From positions 22,351,666 through 22,415,665 of the forward strand of contig OX485807.1 in the NCBI GenBank assembly GCA_950295325.1: a stretch of 64,000 bases of DNA, in the 5' to 3' direction. This document shows positions 1 to 9,783 of this stretch, in pieces (the first letter of the stretch is position 1; the number at the start of each line of letters is the position of its first letter). A program made the position numbers and the translations under genes. Origin of the DNA: Polytrichum commune. Lineage: Eukaryota > Streptophyta > Polytrichopsida > Polytrichales > Polytrichaceae. The notes below the pieces were generated by a model. That model was not told the DNA's origin, searched no databases, and saw only the letters and a program-made list of their open reading frames with translations.

Positions 1-1690
1 TATGTAAAAAGTAGATTTTCTTTGTTTGCATGTGGTCTTCAACTTGACAATGAAATGACCTCCCCGTGACCAAAAGAAACCTTGTATGTAGGAGATTTTT
101 AGAGTATGTCACAAATGCACGTGGTTCATCTACAATGGCAATACAATTCACTAAATGGTGCCAATACATATCTATAGGTCTTGGGCAACAACACGGCATG
201 TATTTTGGTCAAATACATAATGCATATGAGAGGACACATTGTGCCCTCAAGAGTGTCTAGGGTTTAACCCTTCTTGATGTTGGATGTTAGCAACCTTTGT
301 GTGATGAGGTGCAAGCATCTATCTGGAATCCTCTACAAGGCCACATTAACATTGACATGATATTGACATACAAAGCAACATCGACATAACATATTTATCT
401 TTATTTTATTTATGTTGAGGGTTCCAAAACACAGCATACCACCTCTGGAACAAATGAAAACCTACATGTATTTTTTACAGAGTTTTTGTAAGTTTTTGAC
501 ATTCCACATGCAAAACCTTGCCGGGAAGAAAGAAAAAACGCATGTCAATTGACATGCACAATTTAGGATTCGACATGTAGTGTGACTTGTCGAGAAAATA
601 ATCACATGACATTCATTTTTGTTTTGGGAAAACTGCACGTGACACTTTGAAGTTGAAGTTGAACGTCAGATGGAATTTATCAAACACACACACTGTGAAA
701 GGTGACCATTCAAAGCCCTCTCAATCTGGCCCATACATTTGATGGGTCTTCAGAACGAGCAGATTGCTTGAAAGCGTCACAAGCACAAATGAACAAGCAA
801 GTAATTTCAAATTCAGCCTGGAAAATTATCGTGTTAGGAATTACGAGTGGATTGTTTGTGCACTGATAGAAAACAAAAAACCAAGCACATGGTTGGTGCA
901 TGAGTATGTTATGTAGTTGCAGGCCAACCTAAAATTGTTTGCAGAGGATGCACGAAAGATTTTGGCCCCTTGATTGGCTTCCAAATCAAACAAATCAAAC
1001 ACTCCTGTCCATGAAATTGTCATGTATAATGGCCGATATGATCAGGTGGAGAATGGGAATGATGAGCATTATAATACATCAAGATGCAGCCTACACTAAA
1101 TAAGGCGACAGTCATCAGTTGAGTTATTGGGTACGCCTTTCTAAATTGAGCTTCAGGATGGATTCAATGAGAGATTAAATAGATCTCACTCACAGCAGAT
1201 AAGAAGATTTGACAGTATGGTGACGGAAAACAGAAAATGGAGTTCGACTCGAGAGCTGACATGGAAATCTTACTGCAAAACCTGTCAATCAAATATCGAA
1301 TGAATCTCAATAACTCCTATGAGACAATGATTTAGGGCTGGGACACAGATCATGCCTTCACATCCCGAGTTGGGGAATTCATGACTGCATCAATAACCCT
1401 AGTTCTCAAATGGGTTGTCGTGCGTGCTAGCTTTGCATTGTCAGAAATATGTCTATCTTGAGTTGCTAAATGTCAAGGTTCCCTTTCATCACAAGTTGGT
1501 TTTAACATGAATTTTCCCGACAAAGTTGCTGTCCAAAATGATGTGATAAAAAGAGTCGCGCCTGCCTGTGGATCTTAGGGTTAGTGTTATTTTGCTATTT
1601 CCAAACATGGATTGTCTGGAGACGAAGCTGTTTCTTTCTACATATTCCAAATGCAGTCCTGTGATTGTGTGGAAACACACGTAAACTTCA
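1..1690. other. Upstream intergenic region, no gene seen
   Basis: No reading frame here resembles a known family and all are short. The DNA is AT-rich, with scattered in-frame stops on both strands. The last part serves as the presumed promoter of the RNase T2 gene. A short self-complementary stretch (CATGTCAATTGACATG) lies near 551-566. Nothing else is supported. Confidence 0.5.
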
Positions 1691-1695
1691 TCATC

Positions 1696-1702
1696 TATAT
1701 AT
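1696..1702 (+). promoter_or_regulatory. Candidate TATA box of the RNase T2 gene
   Basis: TATATAT sits about 100 bases before the preferred start codon at 1800 and 41 bases before an earlier in-frame ATG at 1737. Transcription starting about 30 bases downstream would give roughly a 70-base leader to 1800. With the ATG at 1737 the leader would be only a few bases, which favours 1800. Inferred from position only. Confidence 0.4.
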
Positions 1703-1799
1703 CAAGCACTTTCCCTTCAATTTGAAGCTCAAACACATGGAAACGTCAATGCGAGCATTCGCAAATTGCAGACCCATCACCCACCGCAAGCTTATAGCA

Positions 1800-1925
1800 A
1801 TGGCAGGGGTTGTTTTGCAAGCCTTCAGCCTGAGCTTGGCATTGGTGTGTGTCAATGGCCATGGCAATACCTTTTGTGACACCAAACCCGGTGTACCCTT
1901 TGACTTCTATTACTTCGTACAACAG
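1800..1925 (+). CDS. RNase T2 exon 1: signal peptide and N-terminal strand
   Basis: Encodes 42 residues: a hydrophobic leader ([20 protein letters not shown]), then the family hallmark FDFYYFVQQ. The exon ends after CAG at a GTACAT donor, phase 0. An in-frame ATG at 1737 is an alternative start. Confidence 0.85.
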
Positions 1926-4900
1926 GTACATTGTTGTCATTCATTTCAATTGAATCATCTAGTTGACATTAGTCTCTACCTCACGGAGGCTACTGCACTC
2001 CACCACTCTGGGGAAGTAGCCGGTTTAAAATCATCCTGATGTACTTTTAGTCCCATTAGCCTTTTGATTTTCTGACCTCTAAAATCAATTCCATTCCATT
2101 TCATTTCAAATTTCACACAAATGTTTATGGTGACTACACATATACTTACCCTTTTATACATTAGAGCATAGTTATACACATTAATGGACTCTTCTTCTTT
2201 TTTGTTGGATCTTATTGGTAATTGAAAGAGGATTCTAACATATTTAAAGGTGTAGTTATTGGACACCGAATGAATAAACTATGAAAATTTTAAAGTGTTG
2301 ATTATAAATGTGTCTAAAAATGACCCGAGGTTCTTATATATCACTTTTCACTTTCCACGTGCATTCTGAGATGTAAGGGTCACAATTAGGTGTAGTTACC
2401 TTATATGAACCTTGCAATATTGGTCTTATAAGCAACTTCAACCACATCAAATATTTGGGTTAACCAAATGAAAAATTGGAGTGCAGTGGCCGGGAGCGCT
2501 TTGTACCCGAGGTTGTTGCTATTCAAGAGACCGGCCTCTCCCGGGAAAATATTTCCGGCCTCATGGCCTTTGGCCTGCGTATGTGGATGGAACTTCACCA
2601 TGCTATTGTGAACGAGGCCCGAATGATTTCAATGGACATGTAAATCACTATTGCTTAATCCCCATAACTTAGATGCATGTGTGTTGTTGGATAAATGAGG
2701 TATAAGATATGTGGGTGTTATTTGGTTGCTTTTCTCGATGACAAGACACCTATATTTGATTGATGTGTGGTTAAATGAGGATGAAAGAACAAACATCAGA
2801 AAGACACGGATTAAAAGAGATTAGTAGATTGTGTCTTCACATTTTATCATCAACTACTCCACCCTTAATATGTAGTGAACACAACTAGGAGGACATATGC
2901 ATTCAATTGAAGAATCAACAAATGTGAACTTTTGATAACCACAACTAAATCAAGGGAGTTTTGATTTTCAATCCAATTTTTGTTGATGCTTCGATCATCG
3001 TACATTTGCTAATGCAACGGTGTTATATGTTGTGTAAATCTAGTTGGTAGAAGTTGGAGAACATGAAAATTGAACCGGGTAACACCCACATACCTCAGAT
3101 AGGAAATGTTTAGGGTTGATTTGCACATGTGGCGAAGTGCCGTGAGAAGAAACAAATTTAGGATTTATTGTGGTCATGGTTGGCAGCATGAAGCCATGAC
3201 CGCAAGAAACTCTAAATCAAAATTTGAAAACCTCTGTCATGGGGCATGGTGTAAAGCGGACTTAGATCGGGACGTAGCATTTTTTTGTAAATTTATAAAT
3301 CAAAACGACCAAAATTAGGATTTTGATTTTTCTCTTTATATTAAAAAAATAGACAGATTAAATATTCTTGACTATGTCATCTGCATATGATGATGAGACA
3401 AATTATTTGGGTTTCTTCACCACAAAATTCAAATGACCACCAAATATTATCCACTTTCGGATATGCGAAATTTTCGTGTGACTTCCTCATTCATTTTCAA
3501 ACGTAACCGGTTGGCTGATTTGTTTCGCCGAGGTGGCACTACACGATTGGCTCTGAGCACACAGGTTTGCAGACGATAACCTCGACATCCCAGCCGGTTA
3601 TGATCATCTAAATCGGATATGTTGAAGAAGACGACAGGTGACCCACTGTTTAGGTCACCTGCGCGGCTCAACAAAGCGGCCAACCGGTTACGTCCGGTAA
3701 TCGTTTTATTGGAACCGGTTATCGGTACAAAACCGGTTCTGCACCGATAACCGGTTCCAATAAAACGATTACCTAATACATAGTCAATCTTATTTCTAGC
3801 AACCTTGTATAAAATGAAGTGCAACCAAAGAAAAGAATTCGGAATGCAGTGGTCATGATCTGTGGTTACTAGTATAAACATGCCCTTCATTTCTTCATTG
3901 CCAATTCAAGTTCGAACATGCAAAATTTGAAACAAATGAAGGTTCTAAGTCTTGACATTTATGATGAGTAGGATTGTTCCATTGGACATTCAACGGGTTG
4001 GTGTGTTGTTGTTGCATGTGCAACTAGTAGATTGGAGATAGATAGATAGATAGATAGATTACACATTGTCATGCACATGGTTATGTTTTCATACAAGAGG
4101 AATATCACATTTCCATGATCATGACATTTGTTCATTCATAGTTTTTGGACACCTTCACATTTTGGCATTTGTGCTTTGCCCCTGGGGGGTGTGCCTTTCG
4201 TAATATGTATGAATATACATGTGTGCACAAAAGGGGTATTTATTTGAACCTTTCCGCCCTATGTATACATATGCTACACAAGTTATAACTCGTAGTTATG
4301 TACATGTATGGAGGACCTCTAGATAACATACAACATTTGTAGTTGTATGTTGGGGCCACTAGACTTTATGGGATAAGAATTTCATCGTTGGATGGAGTAT
4401 AGGGATCTAATTGACTTGATGGACTGTCCATCAAACATGGGGATTGGTTTATGTTGGTACCAGAAAAGAACCAACAGTAAGTTGACTTACAATCTTACAG
4501 ATCATTTGATGGTAGATTTAGAAACAATAATTGAATTAGCTTCTATGATATATATTGTAGACATAGATGCTTATGAGTTACATCCATGGGATGAAAATTT
4601 TTGCAACGACTTTATTAATGAAAGCTAGGGTTTTACATTACACTTATGACAGGGATTCATATCTATTCAAAAGCATATTTTTATACTTATGTTAATGACT
4701 ATATATGAATGCGAGTTTTTTATTTTATTTTACATATTCATATTGTCACTTGTATTTCTATCATTGAAATTGTACGTGTATTGCTTGGTCATACCAAAAA
4801 AAAGAACTTGTAGGGTTTCTACAATGTGTTGCAAGCGCATGTGATTCTTGGTAGTGAAAATGCCATAAAGTGTGAACCAACATCCATAATACAAAGATCA

Positions 4901-7900
4901 AAATAATTATCAAAAAGAAAAAATCTTTGCGTTTGGCCGGGGTTTTGGGCAGTAATCCAACTCCTGCCAACTCATGAGGAGCTGGCAATGCCACGGAGTC
5001 TCGGGGGGGGGGGGGGGGGGGGAAGTGATTTGTTGGAGTATCAATATACGTGCGAACAAATGATAGGGTATTTTAAAAACATGGGGACAAAAATTTATAA
5101 ATGGACTTAAGAGTAATATAGGGTATCAAAAATGGCACTGGACATCTTTAAAGTATTATAGGGTATGGAATAATAGGTAATTTGGAATTATAAGTAATGC
5201 AAGCCATTTTTCTATTAACCCAAAGTAGAAAATTACATAATGATAGCATGTGAAAAAAGAAGAGAATTGAAAGTAATACCCCCCTATAAAATAGTGGTTG
5301 TTCGCACCTATATCCTTAACTTTTTAACACACTGACCCCCCCCCCCCGAGCACGGAGTCAAGGAAGTAGCTTGTTTAAGTGTGAGTGAATGAATCTTGAC
5401 AATAGCTGCTTTTATAAAATAAATAAATGAATTAAAGGCGCACCTCCCGGAGCTTCGCCATCACAAAACCCCGAAAGATGCACAACATGAAATCCCTACC
5501 CATTTCACACTTTGCTAACGTTTATATTTACATTTATAACGTTTGGATAATAGTGTGAGTATCATTCACTTTGCTAACGGTTGAGAGCGTGCTCGACATT
5601 GCATATGTTGTTGAAACGACAAGAAAAGGTTTACAACATTGTGACGAGCAACTAGCAGCTACGTTGAGCATGCAATGGGATGTGATTTTATTGTTGTTGC
5701 ATGTGCAACCAATGGATCGCTAAACTAAATAAGATATTTAGTGTATGATTATATTCAGTGTTGTTACCACCTTACCCTGCTCAACACTAATTCTCAATTC
5801 CTTGACAATTAGTGTTCGACATAAATGTGCCGCTACTTTCCCCATCGCCACCTCCCTCATTATATCCTTTTTTTTCATATCCTTACTAACACTAAATTCA
5901 AACACGTAACTTCCACATATTACCATAGTTGATATTTCGTGTTTGAATTTACATTCAATGTTACTTACTTCCATAAGGTTATTGATATTTAGTGTATGTG
6001 TTTGTTATTCACTATATCAAACACTAGCATCCTATTTGGTATAGTGTATATCAATGACCAGGGAGATTTTTGGACATAACCGGTTGAGATCCTAGTGTTT
6101 GCAAGTCCAACCGGTTACATGTTGACATCCTCCGGTTTTCCTTTATCAAATTGGGGTATATTCTATAGATTCCTCTAAAACGGTCGGTAATTCTCCTGCA
6201 GTCTTGATGAACTTCAACCGGTTCATCTATAACTAAGGGCCAGTTTACACTACGGTGGAGAAGTCCACCGATCATGAAAAAAGGGCGTTTCTCAATTGTG
6301 ATTGGTTGAAAATGCAACTCTTGACCGGTGGGTGTTTACACTAGGTGAAGAAAACAATGGTGGTGAACTTTTCTCATGGATGATAAAATGACATGGCCGC
6401 CTACATGGCGGCACTTTTTGGAGTTGGGCTTCTCCGGAGGAGGAGTTTCTTGTCCGGCCTCAAGAGGCCGGAGAAGCCCAACTCCATAAAAATATTTTAT
6501 TGCCTTTAATTCTTCTCCAGCACATCCACCATTTGCCTCATATAACCATGTCTTGGCCAAGCATTCTTGACCGACCGGAGGCCTTCTCCACCGTAGTGTA
6601 AACTGGCCCTAACTGTCGGTTCTCTCTGATCATAGCAGTGTATGTATTAAAGTCTCGTACAATAATTTTAGTGGTCCGATTAAAGCTGCTATGTTACTCA
6701 CTTATGGCTGAATCGCTGAGGCTTTTAATGGTGACCGTGTCCTCAGATACTGATCAGTACACAGCTAAAGGAGGAGATGGTAATGTACTGGGGATCGATT
6801 TCGTGTCCTCTTCAGAATCCCTCGAACTTCTATGAATATCAATGGAGGAAACACGGGTCGTGCACAGGGATGCGGAAAGATCGGTACTTTCAGAGCGTGA
6901 TGGATCTGTATTTCCGGTATGATCTTGCCACTGCATTTCAAGATGCAGGTAAGTAACTTATATGTCTTTACAATCACTCCCTACCTCCGTTTCAAAATAA
7001 AAGTTACGTTTGAGAACATCTGTGGGCTTAAGGTCATTTTTTCACACTTTTAGCACGAAACTGCGTGCGTTGCATAGCTCTCGATCGCTAAGTGCTTTCC
7101 GGCGAGCGAAGTTAGCTAGGGGTGTCCATAGTAACACCCATTCATCGCCATTGGCGATTGACACCCGATTGATCTCACACATTAAACCGTGTTGATGATG
7201 TATGTGCATCGACGTCGTCGAGTCCAAATATCAATTGTTCAACAAGTGTAAACTGCTATTTGACTTGGTAGTTCATCAGCAACAATACTCACGTTGTTTC
7301 TGACAACATTCCGGTTCGTTTGGCGAAGTTTGAGAGAGGTTTCACCAAATGTAACTTTTGTTTCGTAACGCAATTTATGTCCAAACGTAACTTTTATTTT
7401 GAAACGGAAGGAGTACTACGTTACACAGTCTCCAAGTAAATAACCATGTTGGATCCCTGTTGGGTTCCTTGCTTTATTATCTTGATATACCTAAAAGTAA
7501 GGGCCACTTCACTCATGAGACTGAGAGCCCGTGACCAATTGCACTTCAAGCACTCTCATTGGTGGAAAAGGCGGAGCCGGTCCAACTTCGCTGCTTCACA
7601 CTACGCTTGAGGGACCGACGGAGTATGTATGTGAGTGCAAGATGGATGTAAAGTCTACGTGGATTCCTACATGGCATCAAGTGGATCATGTTTCATGGTC
7701 ACTGGGACTGTTTTCAAAAACCATATGTTGGAGGTAGGCCTAACACAGAACCGGGGGACTATGGCACTTTGAATGCTCACAATCGTTGATTTATTGTATT
7801 TTTTTTTTTATCATGTGTGATGACCCGCGTGAATAGAAATTCATTGAAATAGCATTTGGTCGAGGGTCCGATCACATATGGCTTCACACTACACTTGAGG

Positions 7901-9701
7901 GTCCGTGACCACACTACATGATTTTGGAGGTGTCTTGGGACGGCCTTTGGACACTTTCTTTTGGGCTCTCACAATTTTATGGTCACAGCTCTTGGCTCGT
8001 GTGTGAAGCGGCCCTAATCATTAAGTTACAGGAATGAAGAATTATTCAATGGCTTTCTCGTTGGAAAGTGAAAATGGATTTTGTGTGCATTAAAGGCTTA
8101 TTTAATTCAAGATTTATATTTTGTATATGTAGTGGAGGCATTTATCACATTAAAGAAGAAATTGTAGTATAAATACATGAGCCCATTTTCTAGCATGCCG
8201 TTAGTATGTAAACATTTTTTTTACTCTATAAACTTCTCGTATTTAACGGGTTTAATTTCATAGTGACCCACGCACGTCACTAAAGTTTCCAATGAAAAGT
8301 CCACTCCCTGAGGTTGAACTACACATTTAAGGGCATGATTCCATCCTGTTTAAAAAATGTGACATTGTCCAACAAATTGTCTCCAAAGTTCTAAATGACA
8401 CTTGCATAATCTCTTCGTGATGGAAATTATGAATTGGATAATGGCCATTCATTGGGAAGGGCTCACAACCACCCATTGGCCACTATCTAATACTCCCTCT
8501 ATTCTAGATCGATTGTCCCATTTGGTCTGATAATTTTGTTCCAAAGTGATTGACAGGTTAGGAATGTGATACATTTATCTACAAGAAATCCTACTGTTAT
8601 GATGCATCTGCTAGTAAGACATCAATCAAGCATAATGTTTGCACACAATACCCAAACAGTGTTGTCTTGGGTGCATTGGAACCGTCTTGCACTTTCCAAC
8701 AAGATTAGCATGTAACCTTATTATTATTATTATTATTATGATTATGATTATTATTATTATTATGATGATGATTAATATTACAATTATGATGAATGATTTA
8801 GTGGAGAGTTGCTCGTGACCACTTTTTGTACTCTTATTGCTACCTAATAATTTTGTAGCAATTCCACCACCTATACTTGCTATCTAGAAAAGCAAAGATG
8901 CGAAGAACACATCTATTCCATAAGTGTTTGATGTTCTTGCACTTACAAACCCACAATCTAGGGGGAAAATGTCATATTGTATTTTCATTTCGGAACTGAA
9001 GGAGTACATGATTTTCATAAAATTTGCACTCCAAGGATCACGGGTCGTCACCACTGGTTCTTCGCCACTGTGACATGAATTTCAGGTACCCCAATCTCCT
9101 GGAGATGTTAGATTTGGTGACCTGAATTCATTGTTACCAGAATGAGTCTCCCTTCACAGTCCCACATTGATTGAGAGATTCCCTTAACGTACTTGTAGGG
9201 ATATTTCCGGATGGGAGGCTCTACGAGCTCAGAGATTTGAAAAACACGGTGATGGAGGTGAGTGGTAGTGTGCCCATAATCACTTGCAACTTCAACTTCG
9301 AACACTCTGTCCGGCAACTCACCGAAATCTTCATATGCCTTGACAAGGATATGAAACCATTCCACTGCCCAACACCCAAATTCACTTTGTGCACTGGCGC
9401 ACCCATAATTTTCCCAGCTTTCAATCCCAGCTACAATAGTAATCCCACCCACAAATCTCAACCTCGGATACCAGGTGGGAAGCCGAGAAATTTTTATAAG
9501 CCCGGCGTCAAGCTCGCGTCAAATCATCCGGTAGCCTTCAAGCCCGTGTTCAAGCCTGCAAAGCCACTCACCGCCATGTGCATGGACCCAACTCATTCGA
9601 CCTTTCTACACGATGAGCAGGGTCTTTTGATTCAGCGGATGGATCGTCGCTTTGATAATGCGTCTCTCAACCTAAAGCCCACTAGAATTTTTGTTCCATG
9701 A
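1800..9701 (+). CDS. Secreted RNase T2 family protein (four exons)
   Basis: Predicted endoribonuclease of the T2/S-like family, which cleaves RNA through a 2',3'-cyclic phosphate. Exons 1800-1925, 2487-2639, 6747-6948 and 9199-9701 join into 327 codons plus stop. Every intron has GT-AG ends, and the phases (0, 0, 1) agree at each junction. Residues 1-20 form a signal peptide. [12 protein letters not shown] (34-45) and HGLWPAY (68-74) are the first conserved block, and WRKHGSC (126-132) lies in the second. The block from about 162 ([10 protein letters not shown]) through CLDK (207-210) to the Cys at 225 and IIFP (230-233) matches the usual end of the family. The motif normally written HEWxKHGTC reads YQWRKHGSC, so the first His and the Glu are replaced by Tyr124 and Gln125; His68, Lys128 and His129 remain. 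Residues from about 236 to 327 are an extra tail rich in Pro, Lys and Asn. An upstream in-frame ATG at 1737 would add 21 residues, but the signal peptide argues for 1800. The family assignment is secure; activity is uncertain. Confidence 0.9.
1945..2125. repeat. Dispersed repeat D, copy 1 (RNase intron 1)
   Basis: About 180 bases that match 12843-13010 in the same orientation, with shared landmarks GTTGA-ATTAG-CTCTA, GAGGC-ACTGCACT and TGATGTACTT-TA-TC, at roughly 70 percent identity by eye. No terminal repeats are visible. Part of intron 1. Confidence 0.55.
2487..2639 (+). CDS. RNase T2 exon 2: first active-site block
   Basis: Begins after the acceptor GTGCAG with WPGALC, completing the FVQQWPG hallmark across the junction. 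It contains paired cysteines (48, 52, 53, 81, 83 of the protein) and [11 protein letters not shown], which carries catalytic His68. It ends after CAT at a GTAAAT donor, phase 0. Without splicing the frame would run on only a few codons. Confidence 0.9.
2700..3110 (+). repeat. Dispersed repeat G, copy 1 (RNase intron 2)
   Basis: Roughly 400 bases shared with 30046-30440 in the same orientation and with 34475-34840 reversed. Shared blocks include TGGTTGATTGGTGG-like sequence, a run of AAAGACACATG, then AAATCATGGGAGGTTTGATT and GTAGAAG-TGGAGAACAT. All copies are degraded and no coding sense remains. Lies inside the 4.1-kb intron. Confidence 0.6.
3696..3773. repeat. Perfect 31-bp-arm hairpin with CCGGTT core
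   Basis: Arms 3696-3726 and 3743-3773 are exact reverse complements, separated by 16 bases that themselves contain the palindrome AACCGGTT. Just upstream, 3636-3662 forms a smaller inverted repeat (CAGGTGACC / GGTCACCTG). A reading frame of 147 codons on the minus strand across this region is a by-product of the palindrome. It could be a fold-back repeat remnant or a small-RNA-type hairpin in the intron. Confidence 0.7.
4036..4060. repeat. (GATA)n microsatellite
   Basis: About six GATA units in intron 2 of the RNase gene. Confidence 0.8.
4228..4804 (+). pseudogene. Unknown element X, internally deleted copy
   Basis: Matches the reverse complement of 23438-24915 at both ends but lacks most of the central coding part. 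Open codons at 4392-4628 translate to a C-terminal piece containing [15 protein letters not shown], then [14 protein letters not shown], ending FINES and a TAG. After the stop, a 3' tail of about 170 bases ends in CCAAAAAAAA, as in the other copy, which suggests a polyadenylated transcript. The family is not recognised. Copies differ by many substitutions, so neither is young. Confidence 0.55.
5000..5350. mobile_element. G-run MITE, copy 1 (RNase intron 2)
   Basis: Non-autonomous element of 351 bp. It begins CTCGG followed by a G run of about 20 and ends in a C run followed by CGAG. It is flanked by a perfect 8-bp target duplication CACGGAGT (4992-4999 and 5351-5358). The interior has no long reading frame and is nearly the same as 16489-16828 and 23727-24065. 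The 8-bp duplication suggests a hAT-like transposase, although the terminal sequence is not a typical hAT end. Confidence 0.9.
6052..6635. mobile_element. CCGGTT-rich MITE (family B), copy 1, interrupted
   Basis: Begins CAATGACCAGGGAGA and ends TCTCTCTGATCATAG, matching the ends of copies at 13865-14099 (reverse) and 50472-50698 (same orientation). The interior repeats AACCGGTT several times. A younger Tourist-like element is inserted at 6237-6609. The flanks GTGTATAT and GTGTATGT could be a worn target duplication with a 2-base offset. Lies in intron 2 of the RNase gene. Confidence 0.8.
6237..6609. mobile_element. Tourist-like (PIF/Harbinger-type) MITE nested in family B
   Basis: 373 bp with 27-bp perfect terminal inverted repeats starting GGGCCAGTTTACACTACGGT. 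Flanked by a 3-bp duplication TAA (6234-6236 and 6610-6612). The intact family B copy near 50680 reads straight through this point with a single TAA, which proves insertion. Inside, 6419-6485 forms an 18-bp-arm hairpin (GGAGTTGGGCTTCTCCGG) around a smaller one. The GGGCC start and TWA-type duplication are typical of PIF/Harbinger. Confidence 0.88.
6747..6948 (+). CDS. RNase T2 exon 3: second active-site block
   Basis: Starts after the acceptor CCTCAG and reads [20 protein letters not shown], then RKHGSC, then [14 protein letters not shown]. This is the usual order of the family's second conserved block and the helix after it. The donor is GTAAGT and the phase is 1. The usual His-Glu pair before the Trp is Tyr-Gln here. 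The exon lies 4.1 kb from exon 2 and was found by frame and splice-site matching, not by length. Confidence 0.9.
7501..8014. mobile_element. Tourist-like MITE, second family, copy 1
   Basis: 514 bp in RNase intron 3. The ends are GGGCCACTTCACTCATGAG and the reverse complement of GGGCCGCTTCACACACGAG. Flanked by TAA on both sides (7498-7500 and 8015-8017). The element starting at 63603 is the same family in the opposite orientation. No transposase is encoded. Confidence 0.85.
8033..8300. repeat. Dispersed repeat E, copy 1
   Basis: Collinear with 16040-16312. Shared landmarks are TCAATG-CTTTCTCGTTGGAAA, ATATTTTGT-TATGTA, a T run followed by ACTCTATAAA, and TTTCCAAT-AA. No ends with duplications were found. 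Lies in intron 3, directly after the Tourist-like element. Confidence 0.6.
8716..8780. repeat. ATT/ATG microsatellite
   Basis: Runs of TTA and TGA units in intron 3 of the RNase gene. Confidence 0.8.
9199..9701 (+). CDS. RNase T2 exon 4: C-terminal domain plus extension
   Basis: Starts after the acceptor TTGTAG. The split Gly codon is completed as G-GG, followed by [13 protein letters not shown] and then [13 protein letters not shown] and FHCP, the conserved C-terminal half. The family usually ends soon after a Cys and an IxFP motif (here 225-233). This exon runs another 90 or so codons of low-complexity sequence with repeated KPxxK-like patterns before TGA at 9699-9701. Confidence 0.85.
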
Positions 9702-9765
9702 TTTCACAAATTTTGATGAACGTGGAAAATTAAGTCAGTTGCATGTAAATGTCACAAGAGGTGAT

Positions 9766-9783
9766 GAATCGCAGCTGCGATTC
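9766..9783. other. Perfect 18-bp palindrome in the presumed 3' UTR
   Basis: GAATCGCAGCTGCGATTC, 65 bases after the RNase stop codon. It can form a 9-bp stem if transcribed. A CTT/TTC microsatellite follows at about 9862-9880. Function unknown. Confidence 0.5.

Noticed and set aside
3447-3890. 147-codon minus-strand reading frame in RNase intron 2
   Set aside because: Generated by the palindrome and CCGGTT repeats; no protein signature and it lies within an intron bordered by good splice sites.
9108-9461. 117-codon minus-strand frame
   Set aside because: Exact shadow of RNase T2 exon 4.
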